From NCBI RefSeq assembly GCF_000961885.1, contig NZ_JZKH01000014.1, positions 53,249-117,248 on the forward strand: a stretch of 64,000 nucleotides of DNA, read 5' to 3'. Positions 32,283 to 41,277 of the stretch are shown in pieces. The position numbers were made by a program, and so were the translations under genes. Source of the DNA: Streptomyces rubellomurinus (GTDB lineage Bacteria; Actinomycetota; Actinomycetes; Streptomycetales; Streptomycetaceae). The first letter of the stretch is position 1. Each line of letters begins with the position of its first letter. The notes under the pieces are model-generated. The model was not told the origin of the DNA, ran no database searches, and was given only the letters and a program-made list of their open reading frames with translations.

Positions 32283-32827
32283 TTCTCCTTGGGGGCCAGG
32301 GCCTCGGCGAGGCCCGGTGCCTTCCGGTCCCGCTCGGACATCGACACGGGCGGCAGCGGCCAGGGGATGGCGAGCTCCGGGTCGTCGAAGGCGATCGTCA
32401 CGTCCTCGGCCGGGTCGTGCGGGCGGTCGATCCGGTACGAGACGTCGGCGTCGGTCAGCGCCTGGAAGCCGTGCGCGCAGCCCGCCGGGATGTACACGCT
32501 GGCCTGGGTCCCGCCGGAGAGCCGGAAGACGGCCGTGTTGCGGAAGGTCGGCGAGTGCGGCCGCAGGTCCACCACGACGTCGAAGACCTCCCCGTGCGAG
32601 CAGCGCACCAGCTTGGCCTCGCCGGCGCCGGAGCGCAGGTGCAGGCCGCGCAGCACGCCGCGCACCGAGCGGGAGAGGCTGTGCTGGACGAAGGCGTCGG
32701 GGTCGATGCCCACCGAGCGGAGCACCTCGGCGTCGAAGGTGCGGCAGAAGAAGCCGCGCTCGTCGGCGTACGGCGTCGGTTCGAACAGGTAGGCGCCGGC
32801 GATCGCCGGGACTTCGGTCACCTTCAT
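32279..32827 (-). CDS. dTDP-4-dehydrorhamnose 3,5-epimerase-like protein
   Basis: The 182-residue cupin has RmlC features: RGFFCRTFD near residue 24, the catalytic pair His63 (LRGLHLR) and Asp87 (VVVDLR), and AGCAHGFQAL near 116. It should epimerise a 4-keto nucleotide sugar at C3 and/or C5. No RmlA, RmlB or RmlD homologue is in the window. It could work with the nucleotidyltransferase and epimerase of this operon, probably not on ordinary dTDP-rhamnose. It overlaps both neighbours by 4 bp. Confidence 0.88.
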   Translation of the reverse strand: MKVTEVPAIAGAYLFEPTPYADERGFFCRTFDAEVLRSVGIDPDAFVQHSLSRSVRGVLRGLHLRSGAGEAKLVRCSHGEVFDVVVDLRPHSPTFRNTAVFRLSGGTQASVYIPAGCAHGFQALTDADVSYRIDRPHDPAEDVTIAFDDPELAIPWPLPPVSMSERDRKAPGLAEALAPKEK

Positions 32828-34026
32828 GAGGGCTCCTCGGGGAGGACGGCCGCGGTCAGGGCGGTGAACTGGTGGTCGAGGTGCCGGGCGGCGGCCAGGT
32901 TCCGCTCGGCGAGGATCTGCCGCAGCTCGGCGGCGTGCTTCTCCAGCTCCCGGAACTGCTCGATCAGCCGCTCGGCGTCGACCTCGCGCGCCGGGTGGCA
33001 GTACGCGTCCAGCCCCATCCGGGCCATCAGCGCGTCGCTCTTCGCCGCGTAGCTCAGGGCGAGCGTCGGGGTGCCGGTCTTCAGCGCGCAGACCAGGTTG
33101 TGGTACCTGGTGGCCACCACCGCGTCGGCGGCGGCCGTCTCGGCCATCAGCTCGGCCAGCGAGGCGGCCGGGGAGGCGGTGACCAGCGGGGAGCCGACCG
33201 CCTCGATGATCGCGGCGACCACCGCCGCGTCGGCCCCGTCGCCGGTGAGCAGCCGCACCGGCCGGCCGTCCTCGGCCAGCGCGCGGACGAAGCGGGTCGT
33301 CCCGTCCAGGTAGCGGCGGTGGATCTCCCCTGCCCGGGCGCGGTCGTCGTTGCCGCCGTGGAAGTCCATGACGCCGACGCAGACCTGACCGCCCGGGGAA
33401 TCGGGCGCAGGGGGCGTCGGCAACGCGAAGGCGAGGTCCGGGTGGACTTCGTCCCGGGAGACGTCCACGCCCATCCCCCGCATCGCCTCGCGGGACAGCT
33501 CGTCCCGGTAGGAGCGGTACGCGGCCAGCCGGGCCGAGCGGCGCACCAGGGCGCGGGTGGCCCGGTCGCGGATGGGGGCGGCGCCGACGCCGACCAGCGC
33601 CACCCTGGTGCCGAGCAGCCGGCCGGAGGCACAGAGCAGGAACAGCGCGTACGGGAAGCCCCAGGGCCGCAGCGGCAGGGTGGCCTCCAGGACGCCCATG
33701 CCGGGGACGATCACCACGTCGTGCCGGCGCACCCAGGCGGCGGTGCGCACGGCGTCGACGAGCTTGCCCAGGCCCTTGCCGAGGACGGCTCCGGCCCGGT
33801 TGGCCGTCCGGTACTCCCCGCGGTACCAGTGCAGCCGGGTGGCGGGGATCCGGTAGCGGGCCGTGACGGTCTCGGGGCCGCCGCAGAGCGCGTCCACGAC
33901 GGCCCGCGGATGTGCGGTGCGCAGGTAGCCGAGTACCGCCTCCAGCGAGCCGTCGTTGCCGAGGTTGCCGGCGCCGAGCAGGCCGAACACCCCGACGCGC
34001 AACGGGGGTCGGGACCTCGCCGTCAT
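32824..34026 (-). CDS. Polysaccharide pyruvyltransferase family protein
   Basis: The 400-residue product starts with GVFGLLGAGNLGNDGSLEA, which with a later ATRYHNLVCALKTGTP segment is typical of the CsaB/WcaK polysaccharide pyruvyltransferase family. These enzymes attach a pyruvate ketal from phosphoenolpyruvate to a glycan. Pyruvylation would add negative charge to the repeat unit. The ATG at 34026 overlaps the glycosyltransferase stop (ATGA). There is no signal peptide. Confidence 0.88.
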   Translation of the reverse strand: MTARSRPPLRVGVFGLLGAGNLGNDGSLEAVLGYLRTAHPRAVVDALCGGPETVTARYRIPATRLHWYRGEYRTANRAGAVLGKGLGKLVDAVRTAAWVRRHDVVIVPGMGVLEATLPLRPWGFPYALFLLCASGRLLGTRVALVGVGAAPIRDRATRALVRRSARLAAYRSYRDELSREAMRGMGVDVSRDEVHPDLAFALPTPPAPDSPGGQVCVGVMDFHGGNDDRARAGEIHRRYLDGTTRFVRALAEDGRPVRLLTGDGADAAVVAAIIEAVGSPLVTASPAASLAELMAETAAADAVVATRYHNLVCALKTGTPTLALSYAAKSDALMARMGLDAYCHPAREVDAERLIEQFRELEKHAAELRQILAERNLAAARHLDHQFTALTAAVLPEEPS

Positions 34027-34970
34027 GCCCGCCGCCCCTCGCGCCCGGCCACCAGGTCGTCGACGGAGACGGTGAGCGCGGCCGGATCGACCGGGGCGCG
34101 GTCCTCGACCCGCTCGCCGGCGCCCGGGCGCAGCCGGCTGGTCATCCAGGCGGCCAGGTGGCGGCGGCAGGCGCTGCGGTCGGCCGGGGACAGCGGCGCC
34201 CGCCGGATCGCCGAGGCGAAGCCCCAGACGTACTCGGCGAGCAGCCGGGGCGTCGGGTGCAGCGGGCCGGCCCGGCGCGGGTCCAGGTTGACGCAGCGGG
34301 AGCGCTTGGAGGGGTTGGCCCGCTCGGCGCGGGTGGGGTGGTCGCGGCGGAAGTACAGCAGCTCCGGCACCTGGTGGAAGGGCCCGTGCAGGGTGAGCTC
34401 GGCGACGAAGGTGCGGTCGGCGTGGTGGTAGCTGTCGTGCGGCTTGACCCGGCGCAGCACGTCGGCCCGCAGCACGCCGTAGAAGTCGTCGCCGCCGGGC
34501 TCGAACAGCAGGCTGCGGAAGCGTTCCGGCGCGGACGGCGAGCCGGTGGCGAGCCCGTACGCGTAGGGGACCTTGACCCGGCCGGTCTCGTCGATGACGG
34601 CCTGGTCGGAGTGGGCGAGGATCACCTCCGGCCGCTCGTCCAGCGCCTGCACGCAGCGCTTCAGCAGGTCCCGGGCGTACAGGTCGTCGTGGGAGGCCCA
34701 CTTGAAGAGTTCGCCGCGGCACTGGGTGAAGACGAAGTTGTGGTTCGGCGCGGCGCCGATGTTGCGCGGCAGCCGCAGGTAGCGGATGCGCGGGTCCTTC
34801 GCGGCGTAGTCGCGGCAGATGTCCTCGGTGCTGTCGGTCGAGGCGTTGTCGGAGATGACCAGCTCGAACTCCGCGTAGGTCTGGCCGAGCAGGGCGTCGA
34901 GGGATTCGGCGAGGTACTCCTGGCCGTTGTAGACGGGCAGCCCGATGCTCAACCGGGGTACGGCGGTCAT
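34023..34970 (-). CDS. Family 2 glycosyltransferase
   Basis: The 315-residue GT-A enzyme starts with SIGLPVYNGQEYL and has ISDNASTD and the metal-binding HDD in ASHDDLY, the usual GT2 landmarks. It transfers one sugar of the repeat unit to the lipid-linked acceptor at the cytoplasmic face. It has no transmembrane helix. It overlaps both neighbours by 4 bp. Confidence 0.92.
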   Translation of the reverse strand: MTAVPRLSIGLPVYNGQEYLAESLDALLGQTYAEFELVISDNASTDSTEDICRDYAAKDPRIRYLRLPRNIGAAPNHNFVFTQCRGELFKWASHDDLYARDLLKRCVQALDERPEVILAHSDQAVIDETGRVKVPYAYGLATGSPSAPERFRSLLFEPGGDDFYGVLRADVLRRVKPHDSYHHADRTFVAELTLHGPFHQVPELLYFRRDHPTRAERANPSKRSRCVNLDPRRAGPLHPTPRLLAEYVWGFASAIRRAPLSPADRSACRRHLAAWMTSRLRPGAGERVEDRAPVDPAALTVSVDDLVAGREGRRA

Positions 34971-36304
34971 GGCGTCCTCACTTCGGAGTGTCCGGGGACG
35001 GGATCGCGGTGGTGCTCGCGCAGGGCGGCGCGCAGGTGCAGCCACCAGAGGGCCGAGCCGCAGGCCGTGGCGGAGGCGACGCCCCAGGCGGAGCCGACGG
35101 TGCCGGCCAGGGCGGCCCCGCCGAGGCCGCCGCCCAGGTAGCAGGCGGAGGCGAAGAGTTGGCAACGCAGGCTGCGCCGGGCGGCGGCGAGCGCGCGCAG
35201 CCCGGCCGCCGCGCCGCTGCCGAGGCCGGCGCCGGCGACGCCGAGGGTGGCGGGCACGATGAGCCGCGAGGCGTCGTGCCAGACGTCGCCGAGGACGAGC
35301 TCGCCGAGCCGGTCCGGCATCAGCAGCAGGGCCGAGCCCCAGAGCAGGGCGGCGCCGGCCTGACCGCCGCCCAGCAGGAAGCAGAACCGGCCGAGCCGCT
35401 CGGGGGTTTGCCGCAGGACCCGGGCCGCCTCGGCGACGGTGACCAGGGACAGCCCCATCAGCAGGGCCAGGAACGGGCCCTGCAGGAGCTCGGCGCCCCG
35501 CACGGCGCCGACCGCGCCGACCCCGGCGATCGCGCCGAGGCCGTACGCCCGCAGCTGGCCGGCGCCGCTGAGGCTGACGTTCTCGACCAGGTACCGGGAG
35601 CCGAGGTCGCGCTGCTCGCGCAGCCAGCCGCGGGCCCGGGTGACCCGGGGCCGGATGCCGGACTGGAGGAAGCCGTACCCGGCCGCCGCCGCGGCGGCGG
35701 CGCCCCAGGCCAGCACGAAGGCGGCCACGGTGCCCACCCGCGCCGCCACGACCATCGCCGGGACGAGCGCGACGCCCTGCACCAGGTCGTTGGCGAAGGC
35801 CTTGTGCCCGGTGCCGGCCGCGAAGAACGCGAACCGCCGGGCGTCCTGGAGCAGCAGCGCCGGCAGGGCGAGGCCGAGGCCGGCGAACGCGGGCCCGACG
35901 TCGCCGCCGAGGCCGAGCCCGACCAGCAGGCAGCCGGCGCCGAGGGTGGTGCCGACGGCGAGCGCGGTGCCGGAGGAGCGGGCCGCGGCCGCGCGCCAGG
36001 CCTCCTGCGGCACGCCGCTGAACCGCACCATGAGCGGGTCGGTGGCCAGCCCGCGGGAGACGTTGAGCACCACGCCGTAGGTCAGCCAGGCCAGGCTGAA
36101 CACGCCGAAGGCGTGCACCCCCAGCTCCCGGGCGACGTAGATGCCCACCGCGAAGTTGATCATGCTGGTGACCGCCTGGTCGGCCAGCCCCCAGGACACC
36201 CGGCCGAGCACGCCCCGCCGGGCGCCGGGCTCCTGTCCGGGCGCCTGCGCCGGCGGCCCGGCGCCGGCCGTCGTCCGCGCCCCCTCGGTGGCCATCCGCG
36301 TCAC
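34967..36304 (-). CDS. Wzx-like polysaccharide flippase
   Basis: The 445-residue protein has about 12 hydrophobic helices in the MOP/Wzx pattern, starting with GVLGRVSWGLADQAVTSMINF. It should flip the undecaprenyl-linked repeat unit to the outer face of the membrane for polymerisation by the Wzy-like protein at 42551. The GTG at 36304 overlaps the previous stop (GTGA). The first 25 residues are hydrophilic and Ala/Pro rich. Confidence 0.88.
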   Translation of the reverse strand: MTRMATEGARTTAGAGPPAQAPGQEPGARRGVLGRVSWGLADQAVTSMINFAVGIYVARELGVHAFGVFSLAWLTYGVVLNVSRGLATDPLMVRFSGVPQEAWRAAAARSSGTALAVGTTLGAGCLLVGLGLGGDVGPAFAGLGLALPALLLQDARRFAFFAAGTGHKAFANDLVQGVALVPAMVVAARVGTVAAFVLAWGAAAAAAAGYGFLQSGIRPRVTRARGWLREQRDLGSRYLVENVSLSGAGQLRAYGLGAIAGVGAVGAVRGAELLQGPFLALLMGLSLVTVAEAARVLRQTPERLGRFCFLLGGGQAGAALLWGSALLLMPDRLGELVLGDVWHDASRLIVPATLGVAGAGLGSGAAAGLRALAAARRSLRCQLFASACYLGGGLGGAALAGTVGSAWGVASATACGSALWWLHLRAALREHHRDPVPGHSEVRTP

Positions 36305-37575
36305 GCCTTGATCAGCCCGGCGCCCTCCAGGGCGCCGGCCGCGACGGCGACCGCGTCGAAGGGCAGCCCGGAGCGCTCGGCGACGTCCAGCAGGTCCGCC
36401 GTGCCGTCCGACATGCTCAGCACCCAGAGCATCGCCAGCTGGGCCTGCCCCGCGTCGGCGTGGCCGCCCAGCGACTCGTACAGCCCGCGCCGGCCCAACT
36501 GCGGTTCGCCGTACGGGCTGAGGTTGACGTAGCGCCGGTTGCGGTCGAGGACGGCGAAGGCCTCGCGGCAGACCGCGAGGGTGTCCGCCAGCGCCTCGGG
36601 CGCGACGAAGTCCAAGTCGTCCGCCGAGGTGTGGTACTCGGGGTACCGGCCGTTCGGGGTCCGGCTGAGCGAGCCGACGCCCAGGTTGAACCCGGGCGAG
36701 CAGTACTGCCGCTCGTCGTAGCCGTACGGGGTGAACTCGTTGATCCGGTGCGGGCGTTCGGAGGCGGCCAGGACGTGCCGCAGCACCCGGTCGATCTCCG
36801 CGTCACCGCGCCGGCTCCGCTTGTACGTCAGCGGGCCGCGGTCGCCGGCGCAGGCCAGCACCAGCCCGTGCTTGACCCGCTCGATCCGCTCCGCGTTGCG
36901 GGCCAGCCAGGTGATCGCCCCGATGGTGCCGGGCGCGAAAACGAACCGGTAGGTGTACCAGGGCGAGCGCTGCGCCAGCTCCCGGGCCAGGAACACGGCC
37001 ACCGCGACGCCGGCCATGTTGTCGTTGGCCAGCGCCGGGTGGCAGACGTGGCAGGAGACGATCACCTCGTCGGCGACCTGCCCGGGCACCACGTGCTCGG
37101 CGTAGCTGAGGTGGCCGTCGGCGAGCGTGGAGTCCACGCGCACCTCGTAGTCGCCCTCCGGCAGGGCGTCCAGGGTCTCCTGGGACAGGCAGAAGCCCCA
37201 GTCCGGCCGGTAGTAGCTGGTGCGGTACGGCACCCAGGTCGGGTGGTCCGGCAGGGTGTGCAGGTGCGGGCGCAGCTCGCTCAGCGGCATGGTCGCCGCG
37301 ACGGGCACGCTGTAGCCGAGCACGTGCAGGGCGGACGCGGCGAGGTCGACGACCCGCTTCCCGGTGGCGTCGGCGACGTACGCGTCCCGGACGTTCCACT
37401 CCTGCGGCACCGTCCAGTCGAGCACCTGCGTGCCGGTCGGCACCTCGTGCCGCTGGAGCGGCAGGTACTCGCCGACGATGTCCAGGGTGGCGCGCACACC
37501 GTCGCCGGTGATGCTCCGGCAGAGCGGGTACAGCCGCTCCACCAGGGCGTGCATCTCCTCGCCGACGCCGCTCAC
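36301..37575 (-). CDS. DUF4910-family putative aminopeptidase-like protein
   Basis: The GTG at 37575 overlaps the epimerase stop codon. The 424-residue product has the features of the DUF4910/DUF2172 group: an N-terminal RLYPLCRSITGDG, HVCHPALANDNMAG with candidate metal ligands His and Asp, and YHTSADDLDF with a further His. These are M28-like zinc aminopeptidase folds found in nucleotide-sugar and polysaccharide clusters. The role there is not established; it may hydrolyse an amide on a sugar or an aminoacyl-sugar. The last 50 residues look like a winged-helix domain. No signal peptide is present. Confidence 0.85.
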   Translation of the reverse strand: MSGVGEEMHALVERLYPLCRSITGDGVRATLDIVGEYLPLQRHEVPTGTQVLDWTVPQEWNVRDAYVADATGKRVVDLAASALHVLGYSVPVAATMPLSELRPHLHTLPDHPTWVPYRTSYYRPDWGFCLSQETLDALPEGDYEVRVDSTLADGHLSYAEHVVPGQVADEVIVSCHVCHPALANDNMAGVAVAVFLARELAQRSPWYTYRFVFAPGTIGAITWLARNAERIERVKHGLVLACAGDRGPLTYKRSRRGDAEIDRVLRHVLAASERPHRINEFTPYGYDERQYCSPGFNLGVGSLSRTPNGRYPEYHTSADDLDFVAPEALADTLAVCREAFAVLDRNRRYVNLSPYGEPQLGRRGLYESLGGHADAGQAQLAMLWVLSMSDGTADLLDVAERSGLPFDAVAVAAGALEGAGLIKA

Positions 37576-38597
37576 CCGCGCCGCCGCAGGGTCTCGTCGA
37601 CGGTGCCGGCCCCGGCGGCCCGGCGCAGCACGGCCAGCCGGGTGAAGCTCTGCTCGAAGCTCTCCCGGGTGAGCCCGAACCGCCGGTAGGCGTCGGCGAG
37701 TTCGAGCGCGCCCTGCTTGACCGTCCACTCGCATGCGAAGCCGGGCAGCGCCTCGCGGAACCGGGAGAAGTCCACCCGGTAGGAGCGCGGGTCGGCGCCG
37801 CTCTCCCCGGTGATCCGCACCTTCGCGCCGTCCACCGCCTCGGCGACCTGCTCGGCGATCTCGGCGACGGTGACGTTGTTGACCTCGCTGCCGATGTTGA
37901 ACGCCCGGTCGTGCACCGCCTCCCGGGGGGCGACCAGCGCGGCCGCGAAGGCCCGGGCGATGTCGGCGGCGTGCACCAGCGGGCGCCACGGGGTGCCGTC
38001 GGAGAGCACCAGCACCTCGCCGGACAGCAGCGCGTGGCCCACCAGGTTGTTCAGCACGATGTCGGCGCGCAGCCGGGGCGAGTAGCCGAAGGCGGTGGCG
38101 TTGCGCAGGTACACCGGGGTGAAGTCGCCGTCCGCCAGGGCGTGCAGGTCGTCCTCCACCCGCACCTTGGACTCGGCGTACGGCGTGACCGGGCGCAGCG
38201 GGGCGTCCTCGGTCACCAGGTCGTCGCCGCCGGCGGCGCCGTAGACGGAGCAGGTGGAGGCGTACAGGAAGCGCTTCACCCCGGCGTCGCGGGCCAGCCG
38301 GGCCAGCCGGACGGAGGCGTGGTGGTTGATGTCGTAGGTGAGGTCCGGCGCCAGCGAGCCCAGCGGGTCGTTGGAGAGCGCGGCCAGGTGGATCACGGCG
38401 TCCACCCCGGCCACGTGCTCGGCCGTGACGTCGCGCAGGTCCACCCGCGGCCCCGGCGGGTCCGCGGGCGCCGGGCCGAGGACGCAGTCGGCGAACAGGC
38501 CGGCGTCCAGCCCGACGACCTCGTGCCCGGCGGCCGCGAGGACCGGGGCCATCACGGTGCCCAGGTAGCCCTGGTGTCCGGTCAGCAGTACGCGCAT
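37572..38597 (-). CDS. NAD-dependent nucleotide-sugar epimerase/dehydratase
   Basis: The 341-residue extended SDR has TGHQGYLG at residues 6-13, YASTCSVYG at 112-120 and the Tyr140-x3-Lys144 pair. It is a complete, probably active enzyme of the UDP-glucose epimerase/4,6-dehydratase group. It sits 6 bp downstream of the PIG-L gene in the sugar-modification cassette and may act on the product of the nucleotidyltransferase at 39248. Confidence 0.9.
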   Translation of the reverse strand: MRVLLTGHQGYLGTVMAPVLAAAGHEVVGLDAGLFADCVLGPAPADPPGPRVDLRDVTAEHVAGVDAVIHLAALSNDPLGSLAPDLTYDINHHASVRLARLARDAGVKRFLYASTCSVYGAAGGDDLVTEDAPLRPVTPYAESKVRVEDDLHALADGDFTPVYLRNATAFGYSPRLRADIVLNNLVGHALLSGEVLVLSDGTPWRPLVHAADIARAFAAALVAPREAVHDRAFNIGSEVNNVTVAEIAEQVAEAVDGAKVRITGESGADPRSYRVDFSRFREALPGFACEWTVKQGALELADAYRRFGLTRESFEQSFTRLAVLRRAAGAGTVDETLRRRG

Positions 38598-38603
38598 GCT
38601 TTC

Positions 38604-39251
38604 TCAACCCTCCAGATCAAGCGTCAGTTTGGTGACGGCGAAGGCCTCCGCGTAGCGCGCGTGGCATTCGATGCCGCGGATCCGCGCCAGCCCGAGGAAG
38701 GCCTCCCGGTCGTACCAGGGCCGGTGCCGCTGCGAGGGGTAGTGCTCCTGCAGCAGCCGCACCTTGCGTTCGGCGACCTCCGGGGCGAGCGGCTGGTAGG
38801 CCACCGGGCGGCCCAGGTCGGCGTCCCACTTGACGATCTCGTAGCCGAGCACGAGGTGGTCGCGGAACGCGGTGGTCAGCAGCGTCGCCAGGCCGCGGTG
38901 GTCCTGGTGGGCGTCCTCGGTGCGCGGGCCGAGGACCAGGGCCGGCTCGGTCCGTGCGCGCAGCTCCTCCACGGCGGCCTTGGCCTCGTCCCAGTGCGCG
39001 GGCAGCCGGCCGTCCGGCAGTTTGAGGACGGTCAGGCGCAGGTCGGCGCCCGGGCAGAAGGCGGCGAGCGCGGCCCGCTCCTCCTGCTCCCGCTCGCCGC
39101 CACCGCCGGAGAGCACCAGCGCGTCGACCCGCAGGCCCGGGCGGGCCAGGCACGTCGTCAGCAGGGTGCCGCCGGCGCCGATGGCGATGTCGTCGCAGTG
39201 CGCCCCCACGGCGACGACCGCGTCCAGGCGCCCGGCCCCGAGCCGGATCAC
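38604..39251 (-). CDS. PIG-L/LmbE-family deacetylase
   Basis: The GTG at 39251 overlaps the nucleotidyltransferase stop. The 215-residue protein has the PIG-L metal site AHCDD (His18, Asp20, Asp21), a variant of AHPDD, and HQDH at 115-118. Such zinc enzymes remove N-acetyl or other acyl groups from amino sugars. It probably de-acetylates a sugar of the exopolysaccharide repeat unit or its nucleotide precursor. Confidence 0.9.
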   Translation of the reverse strand: MIRLGAGRLDAVVAVGAHCDDIAIGAGGTLLTTCLARPGLRVDALVLSGGGGEREQEERAALAAFCPGADLRLTVLKLPDGRLPAHWDEAKAAVEELRARTEPALVLGPRTEDAHQDHRGLATLLTTAFRDHLVLGYEIVKWDADLGRPVAYQPLAPEVAERKVRLLQEHYPSQRHRPWYDREAFLGLARIRGIECHARYAEAFAVTKLTLDLEG

Positions 39252-40045
39252 GCGGACCCCACCGCGGCGCCGTCCCGCTCCCACACGGCCCACGGGCGCT
39301 CGCCGCGGGCGTAGGCGGCGTCCAGCGCGGCCCGTTCCTTCACGGTGTCGGTCGGCTTCCAGAAGCCGCGGTGCCGGTGCGCCACCAGGCGGCCCTGCTT
39401 GGCCAGCCCCGCGCAGCCGTCGGCGACCAGGTCCCCGTTCTCCGGGATGTGGTCGAAGACCTCCTGGCGGAGCACGAAGTAGCCGCCGTTCTCCCACAGC
39501 GGCATGTCGCTCACCGCGGTGATCCCGCCCACCAGGTTGTCCTCGCCCAACTCCACGCAGTGGAAGGAGGACTGCGGCGGCACCACCATCATCGAGGCGC
39601 CGGCGTCGCGCCGGGAGAACGTCTCGATCATCTCCGGCAGCGGGGCGTCGGTGAGCACGTCGGCGTAGTTGGCGAGGAACATCTCGTCGCCGTCCAGGTG
39701 GTGGCGCACCCGGCGCAGCCGCTCGCCGATCGGCGACTCGATGCCGGTCTGCGCGAAGGTGATCGTCCACGACGAGATGTCGGTGGACAGCAGTTCCGTC
39801 CGTCCGCCGCGCAGCACGAAGTCGTTGGACGCCGTCTCCTCGTAGCTGAGGAAGAAGTCCTTGATGTGCCGGGCCCCGTAGCCGAGGCACAGGATGAACT
39901 CGGTGTGGCCGAAGTACGCGTAGTAGCGCATCACGTGCCAGATCAGCGGCCGCGGGCCGACCATCGCCATCGGCTTGGGCACGTCGTCGGAGGATCCGCT
40001 GCGCATCCGCAGCCCGTATCCCCCGCAGAACAGGACGACCTTCAC
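39248..40045 (-). CDS. Sugar-1-phosphate nucleotidyltransferase, RfbF-like
   Basis: The GTG at 40045 overlaps the methyltransferase stop (GTGA). The 265-residue enzyme has the nucleotide-binding loop GGYGLRMR at 8-15 and KPM at 24-26, with YADVLTD and GFWKPTDT later on. The overall pattern is close to glucose-1-phosphate cytidylyltransferase. It would activate a sugar 1-phosphate for the following epimerase, methyltransferase and RmlC-like enzymes. The nucleotide (CTP is most likely) is inferred. Confidence 0.88.
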   Translation of the reverse strand: MKVVLFCGGYGLRMRSGSSDDVPKPMAMVGPRPLIWHVMRYYAYFGHTEFILCLGYGARHIKDFFLSYEETASNDFVLRGGRTELLSTDISSWTITFAQTGIESPIGERLRRVRHHLDGDEMFLANYADVLTDAPLPEMIETFSRRDAGASMMVVPPQSSFHCVELGEDNLVGGITAVSDMPLWENGGYFVLRQEVFDHIPENGDLVADGCAGLAKQGRLVAHRHRGFWKPTDTVKERAALDAAYARGERPWAVWERDGAAVGSA

Positions 40046-41277
40046 GGCTTCACCTCCACGATGCTCAGCTCCGGGATGGGGAAGACCAGTCGGCCGCCCC
40101 ACTCGTGCACGAAGGACAGCTGCTCGACCAGTTCGGCCCGCAGGTTCCACGGGAGGACGAGGACGTAGTCCGGCCGGTCGGTGGCGATCTGCTCGGGCGG
40201 CAGGACGGGGATGCGGGTGCCCGGGGTGAACCGGCCGTGCTTGTAGGGGTTGCGGTCGACGGTGTACGGCAGCAGGTCGGGCCGGATGCCGCAGTGGTTG
40301 AGCAGGGTGTTGCCCTTGCCGGGGGCGCCGTAGCCGACGACGGTCTCGCCGCGCTCGGCCGCGTCGATGAGGAAGCGCAGCAGGTCCCGGCGCACCTTGG
40401 CCACCCGGGCGGAGAACTCGGTGTAGCCGGACAGCTCCTGGAGCCCGGCGGCCTTCTCCCGCGCCAGCACGTCGGTCACCCGCTGGGTCGGCGCGCCGGC
40501 CGCCTCCTCGGGCCGGGCCCACAGCCGGATGGAGCCGCCGTGCGTGGGCAGCAGCTCGACGTCCACCAGTGTCAGCCCGCCGCTGGCCAGCGCCCGGATC
40601 GCGGAGGCGACCGTGTAGTACTGGAAGTGCTCGTGGTAGATGGTGTCGTACTGGTTCTCCTCGATCAGGGTCAGCAGGTGCTGCACCTCGATCGAGACCC
40701 AGCCGTCGTCGGCGACCAGGGCGCGCAGGCCCCGGGTGAAGCCGACCACGTCCGGGATGTGCGCGTACACGTTGTTGGCCACGACCAGGTCCGCCGGGCC
40801 GTGCTCGGCGCGCACGGCCGAGCCGGTGGCCGGGTCCAGGAACTCGGTGAGCGTCGGCACGCCCGCCTCCCGGGCCGCGGCGCCGACGTTCACCGAGGGC
40901 TCGATGCCGAGGCAGCGGATCCCCCGGTCCACCACGTGCCGCAGCAGGTAGCCGTCGTTGCTGGCGACCTCGACCACGAAGGCGTCCGGGCCGAGGCCCA
41001 GGCGCCGCACGGCGCCGTCGACGTAGGCGCGCGCGTGCTCCACCCAGGAGGTCGAGTAGGAGGAGAAGTACGCGTACTGCGTGAACGTCTCCTCCGGGGT
41101 GATCAGCGGCGGGATCTGCGCCAGCCAGCAGTCGGTGCAGACCCGCAGGTGCAGCGGGTACGCCGGCTCCGGCCGGTCCAGTTCGTCCGCGGCGAGGAAG
41201 CTCTCGCACGGCGGGGTCGCCCCCAGGTCGACGACGCTCCCCAGCGCCGTCGAGCCGCAGAGTCGGCATTTCGTCAT
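40042..41277 (-). CDS. Nucleotide-sugar C-methyltransferase-like protein
   Basis: The 411-residue protein has the three-part plan of TylC3-type sugar C-methyltransferases: an N-terminal zinc-binding module (Cys4, Cys7, Cys47, Cys50), a central SAM domain with VVEVASNDGYLL at about 105-116, and a C-terminal domain with GYGAPGKGNTLLN. A His-Glu-His motif (YHEHFQYYT) matches the catalytic His of the family. It would add a branch methyl to a keto sugar, predicting an unusual methyl-branched sugar in the polymer. Confidence 0.9.
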   Translation of the reverse strand: MTKCRLCGSTALGSVVDLGATPPCESFLAADELDRPEPAYPLHLRVCTDCWLAQIPPLITPEETFTQYAYFSSYSTSWVEHARAYVDGAVRRLGLGPDAFVVEVASNDGYLLRHVVDRGIRCLGIEPSVNVGAAAREAGVPTLTEFLDPATGSAVRAEHGPADLVVANNVYAHIPDVVGFTRGLRALVADDGWVSIEVQHLLTLIEENQYDTIYHEHFQYYTVASAIRALASGGLTLVDVELLPTHGGSIRLWARPEEAAGAPTQRVTDVLAREKAAGLQELSGYTEFSARVAKVRRDLLRFLIDAAERGETVVGYGAPGKGNTLLNHCGIRPDLLPYTVDRNPYKHGRFTPGTRIPVLPPEQIATDRPDYVLVLPWNLRAELVEQLSFVHEWGGRLVFPIPELSIVEVKP

